Source: Thermoplasmatales archaeon UBA447 (GTDB lineage Archaea; Thermoplasmatota; Thermoplasmata; Thermoplasmatales; Thermoplasmataceae). Taken from it: a DNA stretch of 20,399 nucleotides. Positions 7,964 through 15,842 of the stretch are shown one piece after another. The position numbers were made by a program, and so were the translations under genes. The stretch's first letter is position 1, and every line of letters begins with the position of its first letter. The stretch is taken from contig DARE01000046.1 in assembly GCA_002503205.1 (NCBI GenBank), positions 3,229-23,627 of the forward strand, given 5' to 3'. The notes under the pieces are model-generated. The model was not told where the DNA came from. It saw nothing but the letters and a program-made list of their open reading frames with translations, and ran no database searches.

Positions 7964-9235
7964 TTAACGGTTTCTGAAATACGAGATAAGCGGTATCTCC
8001 ATCTCCTCTCTGCTCAGGCCTCCATGCATTCCGATCATGTCTATTTCAGAGGAATCCGGATCCAGTGTGGAAAGCGTGGAGTCAAATATTGCTGTCCCAT
8101 CGGGCGGCATAATCACAATATCCTCACCGGATCCGAACCTCAACTTCCTTAAATCGCATGGTCCAATCAGGCCTTTTTTGACTGCGTCCTTGAAGTTGAT
8201 GGGAGCAAATCCATCAAAATTTTCAAGGATGTGCTCCACGGATTCGCCCATCGTGTCTTTTCTGAGATGAAGGAATGGTGCCCTTAAATCCCCAACCGCT
8301 GGACAGATCATGTTATTTCTAAGCTTGGTATCGCCTGCAATGTCCCTGATATTCTCTCTTGGAACAACAGTATGGCCATGGTCAGCTGAAATCAAGATTC
8401 CGGTGTTTGCTGTATTCAGATTTTTAGAAAATTCAAGGATCATATGAAATATGCTCTCAATTTCATTTGCTGTTTCCTCTGTATACGGGCCAACTTTATG
8501 TGAAATTGTGTCAACAGTTGGTATATAGCAGAAATGTAACGATTGCCCCCTCTCTCTTTCAAGATCGGATTTAAGAAGGGTAAAAAGATGTGAGTGAGAC
8601 AGATAAGGCCTGATTATTGCTGAGCCTGTTGTTATTTTTGTAAGCCCGCTCTTACTAATGGCCCTTGGTGAATAATAAAAAGACTTGACTCCATCTTTTG
8701 TAAGAGATGAGTGTATGGTATTGCCAATCAGGTCCGGGGTTGAGTTCAATACATGATCTGATATTGACCGGCCCTTCAATCCAAGCGGGGACATGTTTAT
8801 CATGTTGCATACTGTTCCAATGGAGCTCAAATACTGAGTGTAGCCTATCACTCCATGCTCTCCTGGTGTTAGGCCAGTGTGGCACGATATGGTTGCAGTG
8901 GATGTTGTTGAGGGAAATGTACTTGTGATTACATCCAGGTCTGCTTTATCGATAAATTCTTGTGTATGCGGAAGGTTGAATTTTTCCAGTGCCCATCTGA
9001 CAGTACTGGTGCCAAACCCATCGAGAAAGAAGAATATGAGACGATCAACATGAGGGAAGTCCTTCCCTGCAATTGGACTTTTATTTCCGGTTATTTTTAA
9101 GCCTAAAGTTCTTGATATTATGGATGGGGCATCTGAAATAGAGGCTTTTCCATACATTGGCTTTACAGACTGTAAATTGTCTGCAATAACCAATTTTTCA
9201 GTATGATCAAACCTTACAATTCCCTCAGTTTTCAT
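7964..9235 (-). CDS. Alkaline-phosphatase-superfamily hydrolase (type I phosphodiesterase/nucleotide pyrophosphatase-like)
   Basis: 423 residues with the metal-binding pattern of the alkaline phosphatase superfamily, phosphodiesterase/NPP branch (PF01663). It shows FFFLDGFG (68-75, Asp72), the nucleophile region STFPSTTSTATISCHTGL with Thr110/111, TPGEHGVIGY (123-132), TVDTISHKVGP (Asp242, His246), SADHGHT (Asp285, His286, His288) and a C-terminal GMHGG. The two-zinc site therefore appears complete, and hydrolysis of a phosphoester or nucleotide is expected. There is no signal peptide, so it is probably intracellular. The ATG at 9235 has a TATA box about 26 bases upstream. The substrate is unknown and the neighbours, two methyltransferases, do not reveal it. 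Confidence 0.85.
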   Translation of the reverse strand: MKTEGIVRFDHTEKLVIADNLQSVKPMYGKASISDAPSIISRTLGLKITGNKSPIAGKDFPHVDRLIFFFLDGFGTSTVRWALEKFNLPHTQEFIDKADLDVITSTFPSTTSTATISCHTGLTPGEHGVIGYTQYLSSIGTVCNMINMSPLGLKGRSISDHVLNSTPDLIGNTIHSSLTKDGVKSFYYSPRAISKSGLTKITTGSAIIRPYLSHSHLFTLLKSDLERERGQSLHFCYIPTVDTISHKVGPYTEETANEIESIFHMILEFSKNLNTANTGILISADHGHTVVPRENIRDIAGDTKLRNNMICPAVGDLRAPFLHLRKDTMGESVEHILENFDGFAPINFKDAVKKGLIGPCDLRKLRFGSGEDIVIMPPDGTAIFDSTLSTLDPDSSEIDMIGMHGGLSREEMEIPLISYFRNR

Positions 9236-9256
9236 GCAGGATATTATGACTCATGA

Positions 9257-9268
9257 TTATTAAATAAA
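9257..9268 (-). promoter_or_regulatory. TATA box for the phosphodiesterase-like gene
   Basis: The minus strand carries an ATTTAATAAT element centred about 26 bases before the ATG at 9235. It lies in the 143-base gap between divergent genes. Confidence 0.45.
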
Positions 9269-9378
9269 TTTATTGAAAAGCGTAATGGTCTACAATTTTA
9301 TTTTTTTTGGAAGTTATTGTTTCACCCGATAAATGGCATCCCCGATAATATTAACATCCACCTTCTGCATGAAGAGAT

Positions 9379-10131
9379 GTGGCAGTGGACTTCGACAGAT
9401 ACATTCAGCTATGGGAAAAGCAGCAGAATGCTCTTATTGAGAAGAGGGAAGAGAGATTTTCTTTCATGATAGATTTCCTGAAACACTCATCTGGAGATTT
9501 AAAGAGAATACTTGACCTCGGCTGTGGGCCCGGGTCTCTATCCATCAGGCTTTCACAATCGTTCCCGCATGCTGAAATATATGGGATCGACTATGATCCT
9601 GTTTTGCTAAGGATAGGCAAAGAATCAACATATGGAAAAAGAATAACGTTTCTGGAGAGGGATCTTAAAAGTGGGACATGGATTCAGGGGCTTCCAAGTG
9701 AAGGGTTTGATGCAGTGGTATCTACAACTGCGCTCCACTGGCTTCCATACAGCAATCTGGAGAACGTCTACATACATGTCAATTCCATTCTAAGGCCATC
9801 AGGGATATTTATGAATGGGGACCACTTTCACAGTGTTTTTGAGGATAAAACTGCAAGAATAATCTACGATCAGATGAGACACTTAATGGAAAAGTCACTT
9901 CTAAAGGAGATGGGTGCCATGGACTGGGGCCAGTGGTGGAAATATGTGGAAGAATCTGGAGACTTCAGGGATGAGCTTGCTGAAAGAAATAAAAGATACA
10001 GCAACGGCCCCCATGATCATGGAATTCCCCTAGAAACCCATTTTGAGCTCCTGAGAAAAGCTGGTTTCAACACAGCAGATATACCATGGAAATATCTGAA
10101 CAACTCAGTACTTGTTGCTATCAAAGAATAG
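9379..10131 (+). CDS. Class I SAM-dependent methyltransferase (Tam-like)
   Basis: A 250-residue methyltransferase. Motif I is ILDLGCGPGSLSIRL (44-58), the strand-2 acidic residue is in IYGIDYDP, and motif IV is FDAVVSTTALHWLPY. The TTALHWL stretch and overall length resemble trans-aconitate methyltransferase and relatives, but the substrate is unproven. The GTG at 9379 is used here; a second GTG at 9385 is possible. An AT-rich GATAATATTA element near 9345-9353 is about 30 bases upstream. It is divergent from the phosphodiesterase-like gene and is followed by a promoter-bearing gap, so it is probably monocistronic. Motif I and its surroundings differ from the 7114-7884 methyltransferase, so the two are not a recent duplication. 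Confidence 0.82.
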   Translation: MAVDFDRYIQLWEKQQNALIEKREERFSFMIDFLKHSSGDLKRILDLGCGPGSLSIRLSQSFPHAEIYGIDYDPVLLRIGKESTYGKRITFLERDLKSGTWIQGLPSEGFDAVVSTTALHWLPYSNLENVYIHVNSILRPSGIFMNGDHFHSVFEDKTARIIYDQMRHLMEKSLLKEMGAMDWGQWWKYVEESGDFRDELAERNKRYSNGPHDHGIPLETHFELLRKAGFNTADIPWKYLNNSVLVAIKE

Positions 10132-10159
10132 AGGTTTAGAAAATTTAGAAACCGTTTTT

Positions 10160-10167
10160 CTTAAATC
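10160..10167 (+). promoter_or_regulatory. TATA-like box for the zinc-finger/TenA-like gene
   Basis: CTTAAATC is centred about 25 bases before the ATG at 10188, consistent with leaderless transcription of the 10188-11349 gene pair. Confidence 0.45.
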
Positions 10168-10187
10168 GGAGTTTCAACTCATCAATA

Positions 10188-11072
10188 ATGAAATGCCCGG
10201 TTTGCCTTGAACCTTTAGAATCATATGTAAACATGTCGTCACATTTTCTTTCTGAGAATGAGAAATCAGAACCAGGCCATGTCATGTTCCTCAACAGGTA
10301 CATCTATAAAATGAGAATTGGAAAGAAGGATCTCCAGGAAAAGCTGGAAGGTTTCTTCAATATGAAAGACGGTTTCAGGGGCTGGATCATAAAAACTTTC
10401 ATAAACAGGTTTTTTAGGGAATCTCCACACCCATTCATCATTGAGAATCAGCATCCTAAACCTTACCTTATCAGAGGATATGCTATAGAGCATCACCATT
10501 TTCTATGGCAGTGGGTACGATCCTGCTCATACATTATCGGTAATTCAGATAATGATGATGTTGTCCAGTACGAGATTGAAAACATTACGTCAGAATGGTA
10601 TGGAACTCATGACACTCCTTCACACCATGAACTGCTTCTTCGAATGGGGGAAGCTTATGGCCTCACCAGATCAGAAATACTTAATTCAAGGCCTCTTCCG
10701 GCAACAGAAGCAGCAATAGAATTCTGGTCCTCTGCCTGCAAAAACCTCACCTGGCAGGAAGGAATGAGTGCGATGCATTCCCTCGAGCTTATTGCGAACA
10801 GGAAGATTATTGAGTATGGGGGAAAATATGGTTATTTCGATCCATCAATAATGAATTCCCCTGAAATAAATGCTGAGGCTAAGGAATTTCTTAAGGAAGG
10901 CTATCTGGCGGATGTATCGCATTCAGAAAGGGCACTGATAATAATAAGCAGGCACTCAGATATGGATACGCTTCAGAACTGCCAGGCACTATTCATGAGA
11001 TCCATAGAGTATTTCTATGATTATCTTCTGGCTAGAATAGAGAGGGGTCATCTGCTTGAAAACAAACAATGA
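10188..11072 (+). CDS. Zinc-finger plus TenA/PqqC-like (heme-oxygenase fold) protein
   Basis: A 294-residue two-part protein. The first 40 residues form a probable C2H2 zinc site: Cys3 and Cys6 in MKCPVC, then His19 and His31 in SEPGHVMFLNRYI. The rest is all-helical with the pattern of TenA/THI-4, PqqC and related heme-oxygenase-fold enzymes: AIEHHHFLWQW (99-109), YEIENITSEWYGT (138-150) then HHELLLRMGEAYGL, SLELIANRKI with Glu210, and a final ADVSHSERA (Asp252, His255). Iron-type members of this fold use Glu/His/Asp-x-x-His ligands. Part of such a set is visible, but a His expected near residue 248 is Gly, so an iron site is uncertain. It overlaps the next gene by 17 bases. The function is unknown; an oxidative or cofactor-related role is inference. 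Confidence 0.7.
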   Translation: MKCPVCLEPLESYVNMSSHFLSENEKSEPGHVMFLNRYIYKMRIGKKDLQEKLEGFFNMKDGFRGWIIKTFINRFFRESPHPFIIENQHPKPYLIRGYAIEHHHFLWQWVRSCSYIIGNSDNDDVVQYEIENITSEWYGTHDTPSHHELLLRMGEAYGLTRSEILNSRPLPATEAAIEFWSSACKNLTWQEGMSAMHSLELIANRKIIEYGGKYGYFDPSIMNSPEINAEAKEFLKEGYLADVSHSERALIIISRHSDMDTLQNCQALFMRSIEYFYDYLLARIERGHLLENKQ

Positions 11073-11349
11073 GAATGGCTGCGGCCTCTGTGACGCAACC
11101 TGGGGAGAGTACTTCCGGGAAATAGATGGTGATAACATGGTATTCTGCTGCAGCATTTGTGCTGACATATTCCAGGAGATGGTTAAGAGGGTCAAGGAGA
11201 ATACAGGCTGGAAATCAATAGACTACGTTGAGCTCCATGGAAACTATTCCAAGGGGAGAGAATGCACAGCACGTAGTGGAAATGATAACTTTTCATACTA
11301 CTTCAGAACCTATTCCGACGGAAAATTCATAACATTTGAAAAGAGATAG
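11056..11349 (+). CDS. Ta0938-family protein, putative zinc-binding
   Basis: 97 residues matching, as I recall the family, the Thermoplasma acidophilum orphan Ta0938 (PF11494), whose structure showed a novel fold with a Cys-rich loop bundle and putative zinc site. Cysteines are at 9, 12, 31, 32, 35 and 70. CxxC at 9-12 and CxxC at 32-35 would make a four-Cys site, with SICADIFQEMVKRV forming a helix after it. The TTG start at 11056 is preceded by GAGGGGT at about eight bases and lies inside the end of the previous gene. There is no other start before residue 28. The overlap implies coupled translation with the zinc-finger/TenA-like protein, a possible functional partner. Biochemical function is unknown. 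Confidence 0.78.
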   Translation: MKTNNENGCGLCDATWGEYFREIDGDNMVFCCSICADIFQEMVKRVKENTGWKSIDYVELHGNYSKGRECTARSGNDNFSYYFRTYSDGKFITFEKR

Positions 11350-11366
11350 GGAGGGGGGTCCGTTTC

Positions 11367-12455
11367 CTATGGAACAATCCTTGGACGAGATACCTCCCCA
11401 TTGATCTTCCTGTCCCTTACAAGAACTTCAACCTCAGTCCCTGCCTTTGAGTAATCCCTATCAATAAAAGCAAGGGCAATAGCTCTTCCAAGAACTGGGG
11501 AAAGTGTACCGCTGGTTACTTTACCTATGATCCTGCTTCCTGAAAATACTGTTGAGCCTGCTCTTGGAATTATCTTTCCATCCATCTTTATTCCTCTGAA
11601 TATCTCCCTGCTCTTACTACTTTCCAGTCCTTCCTTTCCTATGAACTTGCCTTTATTTGTAAGTATAAATGATATTGAACATTCCTTTGGATTTCTGTCC
11701 GATGAAAAATCTGTACCTGAGAGGAGCATTCCCTTTTCCATTCGCAAAGTATCCCTAGACCCAAGGCCACATGGAAGGCCACCAATTTTTCTTAAACTTT
11801 CAATAAGTTTCTGCCATAATGCAGGAGCGTTCTCCGATGGTATGAGAAATTCAACTCCCTTCTCCCCAGTATATCCGGTTCCAGAGACAATCATGCCATG
11901 ATTGCCAGTTATCTTATTCATTGCATAATCTGAAGATTTTACCTCATAAAATTTGAATTCTCCAGGATACTTTATACTCATTTCTTCCAGAATATCCAGT
12001 GACATTTTTCCCTGTAGCGCTATGCAAGCTATACTGTCTGAAACATTCTCTAGATGAACGTTAAAATTTTCCGAGTGCTTTTTCATCCACTCAAAAACAG
12101 TATCTGTTGTTGCGGCATTTGGGACTATAAAGTATCTCTCTACAGAAATCCTGTAGAGTATTGTATCATCGATTATATTCCCATCATCATTCAGAAATGC
12201 TGTATATGCAGCAGTTCCTTCTTTCAGTGCTGAAACATCGGTGGGAAACATGAAATTCAGAAATTTCTCCGAATCCTTCCCTGTAATTATTATATCTCCC
12301 ATATGGGATACGTCAAATATTCCAGCTTTCTCCCTGACAGCCATATGCTCGTCAAGAATTTTTCCGTATTGCATTGGCATGTCCCAGCCATGAAAATCAA
12401 CCATGGTGGCATTCAGTTTCAGATGTTCATCATAAAGTGGTGTTCTCTTACCCAT
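11367..12455 (-). CDS. gcvT: Aminomethyltransferase, glycine cleavage T protein
   Basis: A 362-residue protein, normal length for GcvT. The T protein moves the methylene group from the aminomethyl-lipoyl H protein to a tetrahydrofolate-type carrier and releases ammonia. Visible hallmarks are TPLYDEHLKLNATMVDFHGW near the start, VREKAGIFDVSHMGDI (40-55), the catalytic-Asp region GNIIDDTILYR (Asp96/97), GTGYTGEKGVEFLIP and LGSRDTLRMEKGMLL. It starts at an ATG six bases after the pdxT stop, with GGAGAG overlapping the pdxT end as ribosome site. It is the last gene of the glyA-pdxT-gcvT operon and converges with the Ta0938-family gene across 17 bases. The H and P proteins are not in this window. 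Confidence 0.95.
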   Translation of the reverse strand: MGKRTPLYDEHLKLNATMVDFHGWDMPMQYGKILDEHMAVREKAGIFDVSHMGDIIITGKDSEKFLNFMFPTDVSALKEGTAAYTAFLNDDGNIIDDTILYRISVERYFIVPNAATTDTVFEWMKKHSENFNVHLENVSDSIACIALQGKMSLDILEEMSIKYPGEFKFYEVKSSDYAMNKITGNHGMIVSGTGYTGEKGVEFLIPSENAPALWQKLIESLRKIGGLPCGLGSRDTLRMEKGMLLSGTDFSSDRNPKECSISFILTNKGKFIGKEGLESSKSREIFRGIKMDGKIIPRAGSTVFSGSRIIGKVTSGTLSPVLGRAIALAFIDRDYSKAGTEVEVLVRDRKINGEVSRPRIVP

Positions 12456-12461
12456 AATAAT

Positions 12462-13058
12462 CTACTCTCCAGTGGAAATATACCCCTCCCCCTCTACCAT
12501 TTCCAGGAACATCCCATGGATCCTCAGGTCATCCGTCAGTTCCGGATGAAACGTAAGGCCTAGGACATTGCCCTTTCTCAACATTACTGGTTCATCTCCA
12601 TACTTTCCAATGATTGAATCCTCATCAGCATTAACTATCTTTGGGGCCCTTATGAATGGAACAACCATTTTTCCAATGGAGTTTACAGTGATTTCACCCA
12701 TGAATGACTCCTTCTGCCTTCCGTATGCATTTCTTGTCACTGTGGCATTCAATATTCCCATTCCATTAACCCTTGGATCTCCGGTATCCTTGGAGATAAG
12801 TATGAGACCTGCACATGTACCCATTACAGGCATGCCTGACTTGCATTCCATTTTTATCAGGTCATAAATTCTGTAGGTATTGAGAAGTTTGTATATTGTG
12901 GTACTCTCGCCTCCCGGAATAACAATTCCTGATATTCCATTCATGTCATCCGGCCTTCTGATCTGCCTGACCTGAATGCCCCTGCTTTTTCCCGCGGCCT
13001 TTAATGAATTGATATGTTCCTGAACATCTCCCTGAAATCCAACTATTCCAACTATCAT
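12462..13058 (-). CDS. pdxT: PLP synthase glutaminase subunit PdxT
   Basis: 198 residues from the ATG at 13058. PdxT hydrolyses glutamine and channels ammonia to PdxS to make pyridoxal 5'-phosphate. The class I glutaminase triad is intact: Cys82 in GTCAGL, with His171 and Glu173 in FHPEL. VGFQGDVQEH and IPGGESTTIYKLL are family hallmarks. The upstream in-frame ATG at 13082 would overlap glyA by 20 bases. The 13058 ATG has GGTGA at good spacing and starts four bases after the glyA stop, and MIVGIVGFQGD matches the usual N-terminus. PdxS is not in the window. It is embedded between two one-carbon enzymes; SHMT needs PLP, which gives the pairing a metabolic logic. Confidence 0.94.
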   Translation of the reverse strand: MIVGIVGFQGDVQEHINSLKAAGKSRGIQVRQIRRPDDMNGISGIVIPGGESTTIYKLLNTYRIYDLIKMECKSGMPVMGTCAGLILISKDTGDPRVNGMGILNATVTRNAYGRQKESFMGEITVNSIGKMVVPFIRAPKIVNADEDSIIGKYGDEPVMLRKGNVLGLTFHPELTDDLRIHGMFLEMVEGEGYISTGE

Positions 13059-13062
13059 GGAT

Positions 13063-14352
13063 TCATTCACCAAATATTTCAATGTACCTGTATGGATCCA
13101 TCTTTCCGTAACAGTATTTTACTGCTCTGAATTTTCCCTTCATGCTCCTGGCTTCTTCTCTTGCATAATCTGGAGATTTATTGCCCTTTATCACCTGGGC
13201 AATAAGCCTTCCCAGATCCATGACATCGTTCTTTGTGAAGCCTATTCTGGTGATCTCCTGGGTCCCTATTCTTATACCGCTAGGATTCTGAGAGTCTTTG
13301 CTTGTATCACCCGGAAGGAGGTTCTTATTGACGATTATCCCTGATTTTTCAAGATCCTCCGCTACCTTTCTTCCTCCACCGTTTACCCTGACATCGGCAA
13401 CAAGTGTATGCGACTCAGTGAATCCCCTAGATTCCCCGAGAACTTTTATGCCTTCAGAGTGGAGCGTTTCAGCAAGTGTCCTGCTGTTTTCTATAATGGC
13501 AGCAGCATACTTCTCGCCGAATTCCAATTCTTCGGCCATGGTCACACCAAGGGCTGCCATCGAATTGAGGTGATGATTGCTTATCGTTCCTGGAAACACG
13601 CCTCTCTGTATCTTCTTCCAGATATCCTCACCAGTGTTGCCGAGGATAATTCCCCTCTGAGGTCCAGGAAATGTTTTATGCGTACTTCCTGTTATAATCT
13701 CGGCGCCTTCTCTAAGGGGCTGCTGGAATCTCTTTCCAGCTATGAGCCCAAGGACATGTGCACCATCATACCATACCCGGGAACCCGCTTCCTGGAATGC
13801 ATCCTCCATTTCCTTTAAAGGGGTGGGAAATAGGAATACAGACTGTCCAAACAGGCAAACCTTAGGCTTCTCTTTCACTATCATTCTGGAGGATTCATCA
13901 GGAAGAACTGTCATGGTCTCGGGATCGAAAGGATAATTCAGGATCTTTAAACCTCTCAGCCCAACAGCTCCGAAGGATGCAGCACTTATATGGCCTCCTC
14001 CGGCCAGATCCGGGGCAGCAACCTTATCTCCCGGCTTCATGAGACCATATATGACAGATGTGTTTGCGTTGGTGCCCGATATTGGCCTTGGATCACAATA
14101 GGCGGACTGGAACAGCCTTTTTCCTAAGTCTGTGGTAAGGTCCTCTATTTCATCTACAAAGCTGTTACCCTGATAGTAACGGTGATGTGGCAGCCCCTCG
14201 GCATATCTGAAACCCAGATCTGTGGTTAGCATCTCCATTGCAAGTGGGCTCATAATGTTCTCAGAAGCAATAAGGGGGATGCTTTCTGAGAAGAATTTCT
14301 GATGCTGCATTGCCAGGCTGCGGATTTTTAAGGCTTCATCCCTGAAGGACAT
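13063..14352 (-). CDS. glyA: Serine hydroxymethyltransferase
   Basis: A 429-residue fold-type I PLP enzyme that interconverts serine and glycine with a tetrahydropterin carrier. Motifs in order: ESIPLIASENIMSP (23-36), GLPHHRYYQGN (53-63), ISGTNANTSVIYG (91-103), VWYDGAHVLGLIAG (193-206) and GSTHKTFPGPQRG with the PLP-binding Lys226. It then has TESHTLVADVR and the C-terminal GIRIGTQEITRIGF. Length and motifs fit archaeal GlyA, which may use a modified folate. It is the first gene of the operon with pdxT and gcvT, and an excellent TATA box sits 25 bases before its ATG. Nothing looks damaged. Confidence 0.95.
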   Translation of the reverse strand: MSFRDEALKIRSLAMQHQKFFSESIPLIASENIMSPLAMEMLTTDLGFRYAEGLPHHRYYQGNSFVDEIEDLTTDLGKRLFQSAYCDPRPISGTNANTSVIYGLMKPGDKVAAPDLAGGGHISAASFGAVGLRGLKILNYPFDPETMTVLPDESSRMIVKEKPKVCLFGQSVFLFPTPLKEMEDAFQEAGSRVWYDGAHVLGLIAGKRFQQPLREGAEIITGSTHKTFPGPQRGIILGNTGEDIWKKIQRGVFPGTISNHHLNSMAALGVTMAEELEFGEKYAAAIIENSRTLAETLHSEGIKVLGESRGFTESHTLVADVRVNGGGRKVAEDLEKSGIIVNKNLLPGDTSKDSQNPSGIRIGTQEITRIGFTKNDVMDLGRLIAQVIKGNKSPDYAREEARSMKGKFRAVKYCYGKMDPYRYIEIFGE

Positions 14353-14372
14353 GCTCAGGCAATTTCCAGTTG

Positions 14373-14380
14373 TTATATAG
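14373..14380 (-). promoter_or_regulatory. TATA box for glyA-pdxT-gcvT
   Basis: The minus strand reads CTATATAA, centred 25 bases before the glyA ATG at 14352, the clearest leaderless promoter in the window. It likely drives all three operon genes. Confidence 0.6.
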
Positions 14381-14417
14381 ACATGTTGAGAAAGTTTCAG
14401 AAGTTAAAAACAGGAGA

Positions 14418-15218
14418 TCAATGCAAAAAATTAGTGGAAAAGTAATACCTTCTATTTGGTCTCATACCGGTACCGGGATTCTGGTTGAGGTCCTGCACCT
14501 CATAGACAAAATCCGGCTCTCCAAATATTTCCAGAAGTTTCCTATCATTATAATCAAAGTTCATAACGTACTTTCCCCTGATACTGTGAAGCGCATTTCT
14601 CATACGGAAGTAATCATCACTTGAGAATGTGTTATGGTACCATTTCTTTGATCCATATGGTGGATCCAGGTAAAAAAGTACAGAATCTGAATCATATTTT
14701 CTTATTATTGGCTCAAAATCACTGTTTTCGATAATCCAGCGTGATACCTTTTCAGCTATCGCAGGGAGCATCTCAAAAGTCTTTCTTGAATAGGGTATGA
14801 CAGCCTTCTCCCTGGTAGCGTAAGTATTGCCTTCCCCTCCAAAACTTATTGTGTGTTTGAGGATTGTTAAGAGAGCTTCAGAAATATCAGGGGCAACATC
14901 TCTTGTGGAGGCCCACCTTCTGAAGTTCGCATCAGCCCTTTCAAGGCTTTCCCTCTTGAAAAGCCCTGCTCTTAAAGCTTCCCCAAAATGTCTCCGGACA
15001 GCGGCTGGATCTTCCTTGATGGTTTCAAAGACCCGGCAGATCTCGGGATTCACATCGTTGTATATGATACGTTCAGAGGGGACATTGAGGGACACGTATC
15101 CGGAACCGCCGAAAAGATCCACGAAAGTAATGCAGCCTGAGGACCTGAATAGATCCAAAAGTGGCTGCAGGAGTGAATTTTTGGTTCCCGGGTACTTGAA
15201 GAGCCTTAACTTTTCCAT
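14418..15218 (-). CDS. Dam-like N6-adenine DNA methyltransferase (D12 class)
   Basis: A 266-residue member of the D12/Dam family (PF02086), which methylates adenine N6 in a short DNA site. Motif X is RLFKYPGTKNSLL (5-17), motif I is FVDLFGGSGYVSL (32-44), followed by YNDVNPEI (53-60) as the acidic loop, and the catalytic DPPY is at 185-188 in FYLDPPYGSKKWY. The C-terminal RPNRRYYFSTNF matches the family's end. No restriction endonuclease gene is adjacent, so it appears to be an orphan methylase (epigenetic role or remnant). The target cannot be read from sequence. It is transcribed toward glyA, which has its own promoter 65 bases later. A 12-base palindrome lies just upstream. Confidence 0.9.
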   Translation of the reverse strand: MEKLRLFKYPGTKNSLLQPLLDLFRSSGCITFVDLFGGSGYVSLNVPSERIIYNDVNPEICRVFETIKEDPAAVRRHFGEALRAGLFKRESLERADANFRRWASTRDVAPDISEALLTILKHTISFGGEGNTYATREKAVIPYSRKTFEMLPAIAEKVSRWIIENSDFEPIIRKYDSDSVLFYLDPPYGSKKWYHNTFSSDDYFRMRNALHSIRGKYVMNFDYNDRKLLEIFGEPDFVYEVQDLNQNPGTGMRPNRRYYFSTNFLH

Positions 15219-15226
15219 CCTTATTT

Positions 15227-15238
15227 AGGATATATCCT
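15227..15238. promoter_or_regulatory. 12-base palindrome before the adenine methylase gene
   Basis: AGGATATATCCT is a perfect palindrome eight bases before the methylase ATG and in the 96-base gap shared with the divergent DUF1801 gene. It could be an operator near the transcription start or a chance AT-rich palindrome. Confidence 0.3.
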
Positions 15239-15314
15239 CATAGGAATAATCAATTTATCATGAGGAAGTATTTCAATTACAGCAAAAAAAGGATATCTGG
15301 AGGGAGATATAACA

Positions 15315-15719
15315 GTGAAATCAGAAAATAATGAAAAATCATCTGAAATAGATGCATTGTTTGCATCCTATTCTGGATGGAAAGGAGACACAATTTCAAA
15401 GTTGCGTTCTGTGATCCTTTCTGTTGATCCTGAGATCAGGGAAGAGGTCAAATGGAAGAAGCCCAGCAACCCTTCTGGCATACCTGTATGGTACAGAAAT
15501 GGGATAATATGTTTTGCGAACATTCTCAAGAAGTCCGTGAGGCTAACGTTCCCTAAGGGTGCTTTTATAAACCTCCCAGGAGGGACATTCAATGAGAGGT
15601 TAAATAGCAAAAGTGTAAGGGCGCTTGATTTCTATGAGGATTCCCAAATCGACGAGAAATCTGTATCTCTTATCATCAGAAATGCAATAGAGATCAACAC
15701 TGGTGAAGGGAGAAAATAA
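15315..15719 (+). CDS. DUF1801 family protein
   Basis: 134 residues fitting DUF1801: a leading helix (TISKLRSVILSVDPEIREE), then VKWKKPSNPSGIPVWYRNGIICF, KSVRLTFPKGAFI, LPGGTF and a final helix around VSLIIRNAIEIN. The family has a small alpha/beta fold and includes the B. subtilis frataxin-like protein YdhG, reported to supply iron for heme or Fe-S assembly; whether that applies here is unknown. The GTG start is backed by an unusually strong GGAGGGAGA about six bases upstream. It is divergent from the adenine methylase gene and convergent with the PhzF-like gene. Confidence 0.82.
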   Translation: MKSENNEKSSEIDALFASYSGWKGDTISKLRSVILSVDPEIREEVKWKKPSNPSGIPVWYRNGIICFANILKKSVRLTFPKGAFINLPGGTFNERLNSKSVRALDFYEDSQIDEKSVSLIIRNAIEINTGEGRK

Positions 15720-15842
15720 TCCTGCAACCCATTGTCAGAAGTATTTCTCAATGCTGCAAAATCTATTTTCAAGATAGGCATTTCCAATAATTTCCCTCTT
15801 CATTCATTACTATCGGCAATTGAGAACGATCAGATGGCCACA

